NCBI GenBank assembly: GCA_021771675.1
Contig: JAETOP010000020.1
Location: 1 to 41,618 of the forward strand
Direction of reading: 5' to 3'
Source of the DNA: Oscillospiraceae bacterium
GTDB taxonomy: Bacteria > Bacillota_A > Clostridia > Oscillospirales > Oscillospiraceae
DNA length: 41,618 bases
Shown: positions 40,368 through 41,618 of the stretch, in pieces
How positions within the stretch are numbered: the first letter of the stretch is position 1
Layout of the letters: each line of letters opens with the position of its first letter
Position numbers and translations under genes: made by a program
The notes under the pieces: generated by a model
Databases searched by the model: none
The model's input: only the letters and a program-made list of their open reading frames with translations
Told to the model about the DNA's origin: nothing

Positions 40368-40742
40368 TTGGAAATAGTTGTAAGCAACAAGGCAAGCCGA
40401 CCTTTATACGAACAGATAGCGTCACAAATTAAAGCAGCGATAATGAGCGGCGAGTTAAAGGCGGGCGAAGCAATTCCGTCTGTAAGGTCATTAGCAAAAT
40501 CATTGCATATCAGCATTTTAACAGTTCAGAAAGCATATACCACACTTCAAGAGGACGGCTTTATTGAAACGACAGCCGGAAAAGGTTGTTATGTATCAGC
40601 GCAAAATCAAGACTTTTATCTGGAAGAACAGCAAAAAAAGATAGAAGAACGGTTTTCGGAAGCAATCGAAATTGCCCGTACAAGTGGCATATCTTTGGAT
40701 AAGCTGATAGGCTTGCTAACACTTTTATATCAGGAGGACTAA
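40368..40742 (+). CDS. GntR-family (YtrA-type) transcriptional regulator
   Basis: 124-residue regulator with a GntR winged HTH (SRPLYEQIASQIKAAIMSGELKAGEAIPSVRSLAKSLHIS) and a short helical C-terminus (FYLEEQQKKIEERFSEAIE...), the YtrA subfamily that has no ligand-binding domain. It starts at TTG 40368, preceded by GGCGGTGAG. YtrA-type regulators repress ABC transporter operons and are linked to cell-envelope stress in Bacillus. The ABC gene starts 3 nt downstream, so the pair is one transcript. The AT-rich composition differs from the neighbours, which indicates transfer. Confidence 0.85.
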   Translation: MEIVVSNKASRPLYEQIASQIKAAIMSGELKAGEAIPSVRSLAKSLHISILTVQKAYTTLQEDGFIETTAGKGCYVSAQNQDFYLEEQQKKIEERFSEAIEIARTSGISLDKLIGLLTLLYQED

Positions 40743-40745
40743 GGC

Positions 40746-41516
40746 ATGAGTGAGAATATTTTGGAGATTAGGGAGTTGTCCAAAGACTATGGCGATTTTG
40801 TCCTTGATAAAATCAGTTTTTCTTTACCCCGTGGAGTTATCATGGGGCTTATCGGAGAAAACGGAGCCGGAAAGTCAACAACAATTAACTGTATTCTAAA
40901 TGAAATACAAAAGAGCAGCGGAACAATCCGCATTTTTGGAAAAGACCACAGCACAGATGAAATTGAAATCAAAGATAAGTTAGGAGTTGTTTTTGACGAA
41001 AATCACTTCCTGGATATATTCACACCAGAGGAAATCGGGAAATTTATGTCCGGTATATACTCTGCGTGGGAATGGCAGCTTTATCATCAGTTTCTTGAAA
41101 AGTTTGAACTTCCGAAAGACAAAAAGATTAAAGACTTTTCAAAGGGTATGAAAGTGAAACTGGCCTTTGCTGTTGCTCTTTCCCACAATGCAGAATTGTT
41201 GATTTTAGACGAAGCAACAAGCGGCCTTGACCCGATTATCCGAGATGACGTTTTGGATATGCTCATTGATTTTGTGCAGGACGAAAGCCATTCCGTATTG
41301 GTATCCTCTCACATTACCAGTGATTTAGAAAAAGTGGCGGATTATATTACTTTTATCCACAAAGGCAAGCTGATTTTCACGCAAGATAAGGATACTCTGA
41401 TTGACAATTACGGAATTATAAGTTGTGGTGCCGCTGTATTTGACACGATAAATAAATCAGAAGTCATTGCGTATCGCAAAGAAGATTATCAATTTAAGGT
41501 ATTAGGGCGTATCTGA
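40746..41516 (+). pseudogene. ABC transporter ATP-binding protein (YtrB-type), C-terminus cut by an IS
   Basis: 256 codons of an ABC ATPase: Walker A GENGAGKST (about 38-46), signature region FSKGMKVKLAFAVALSHN, Walker B LLILDEATSGLD, and the H-loop SSHITSD. The nucleotide-binding domain is complete, but the C-terminal extension ends at YQFKVLGRI, where relatives run about 30 residues further. The last codons come from the left end of the IS5-like element at about 41507. GGAGG overlaps the GntR stop. The membrane partner gene is not in view. Confidence 0.8.
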
Positions 41517-41618
41517 AAACTAATTGATCTTAGGAAAGTTGCACAAGAAGCCAAAATGCGATAGAATAAGAGAAAAAGCATGGGGGTATTCGTATGGCAG
41601 CAAGACGATATGAACTCA
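41507..41618 (+). mobile_element. IS5-like insertion sequence, left end (continues past window)
   Basis: GGGCGTATCTGAAAAC at about 41507 fits the terminal repeat of IS5-family (IS427-type) elements. ATG 41594 with GGGGG 9 nt upstream begins MAARRYEL, a typical IS5-family transposase start; it runs off the right edge. The insertion ended the upstream ABC gene. Confidence 0.75.
41594..41618 (+). CDS. IS5-family transposase, first eight codons
   Basis: Begins MAARRYEL and leaves the window. Too short to assign by itself; supported by the terminal repeat upstream at about 41507. Confidence 0.6.

Overview
The window looks like a chromosome segment of a gut-type Firmicute, most likely a Clostridia/Oscillospiraceae relative. 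This rests on the moderately GC-rich core genes, strong GGAGG-type ribosome binding sites, an FtsEX-M23 divisome cluster, an archaeal-type phosphoglycerate mutase beside serC-serA, and a glucuronoxylan locus. The taxon is inferred; there is no rRNA to confirm it.

Positions 1-13170 are core genome. ftsE-ftsX are followed by two coiled-coil M23 endopeptidases and an S41 protease (cell division and wall turnover). Then come trkA-trkH (K+ uptake) and, on the opposite strand, apgM, serC and serA (phosphoglycerate to serine). serC has a long inverted repeat that could hide its ribosome binding site. A HIT-family protein follows. Positions 13171-14466 hold two serine tRNAs (UGA on minus, GCU on plus), a GNAT-like gene and a small non-autonomous repeat element.

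Positions 14467-23900, directly behind tRNA-Ser(GCU), are a visibly AT-richer defence island. On the plus strand it has an HTH protein and a 941-aa methyltransferase that fuses an N6-adenine domain to a C5-cytosine domain whose motif order is circularly permuted. Convergent to it is a tightly packed six-gene minus-strand operon. It encodes a third-component protein, a middle component and an SMC/Rad50-like ATPase (together an ABC-three-component, ABC-3C, system), then an XRE regulator, an AlkA-like DNA glycosylase and an HNH endonuclease resembling the Alw26I/Eco31I/Esp3I type IIS family. So a type IIS restriction-modification system appears to share one transcript with an ABC-3C system. This is the most notable content of the window.

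Positions 24000-29400 are a decayed phage/ICE replication module: sigma-like protein, DUF2800 nuclease-like protein, DUF2815 ssDNA-binding-like protein, and a family-A DNA polymerase missing its C-terminus. It ends in an integrase remnant whose catalytic tyrosine codon reads TAG. An HTH-Fic pair (29602-30498) follows, with duplicated operator-like sites and a Fic motif lacking the canonical His.

Positions 30500-38230 (minus) are a damaged glucuronoxylan/sugar operon: truncated sugar permease, truncated solute-binding protein, two Gfo/Idh oxidoreductases around a GH115 alpha-glucuronidase, a DUF624 protein, then frameshifted GH65 and pgmB remnants. Positions 38230-41618 are a scrapyard: an AraC fragment, a 65-bp MITE-like element, a Hint-domain gene with an in-frame amber and a lost 3' end, an AT-rich YtrA-type GntR/ABC pair, and an IS5-like element that truncates the ABC gene.
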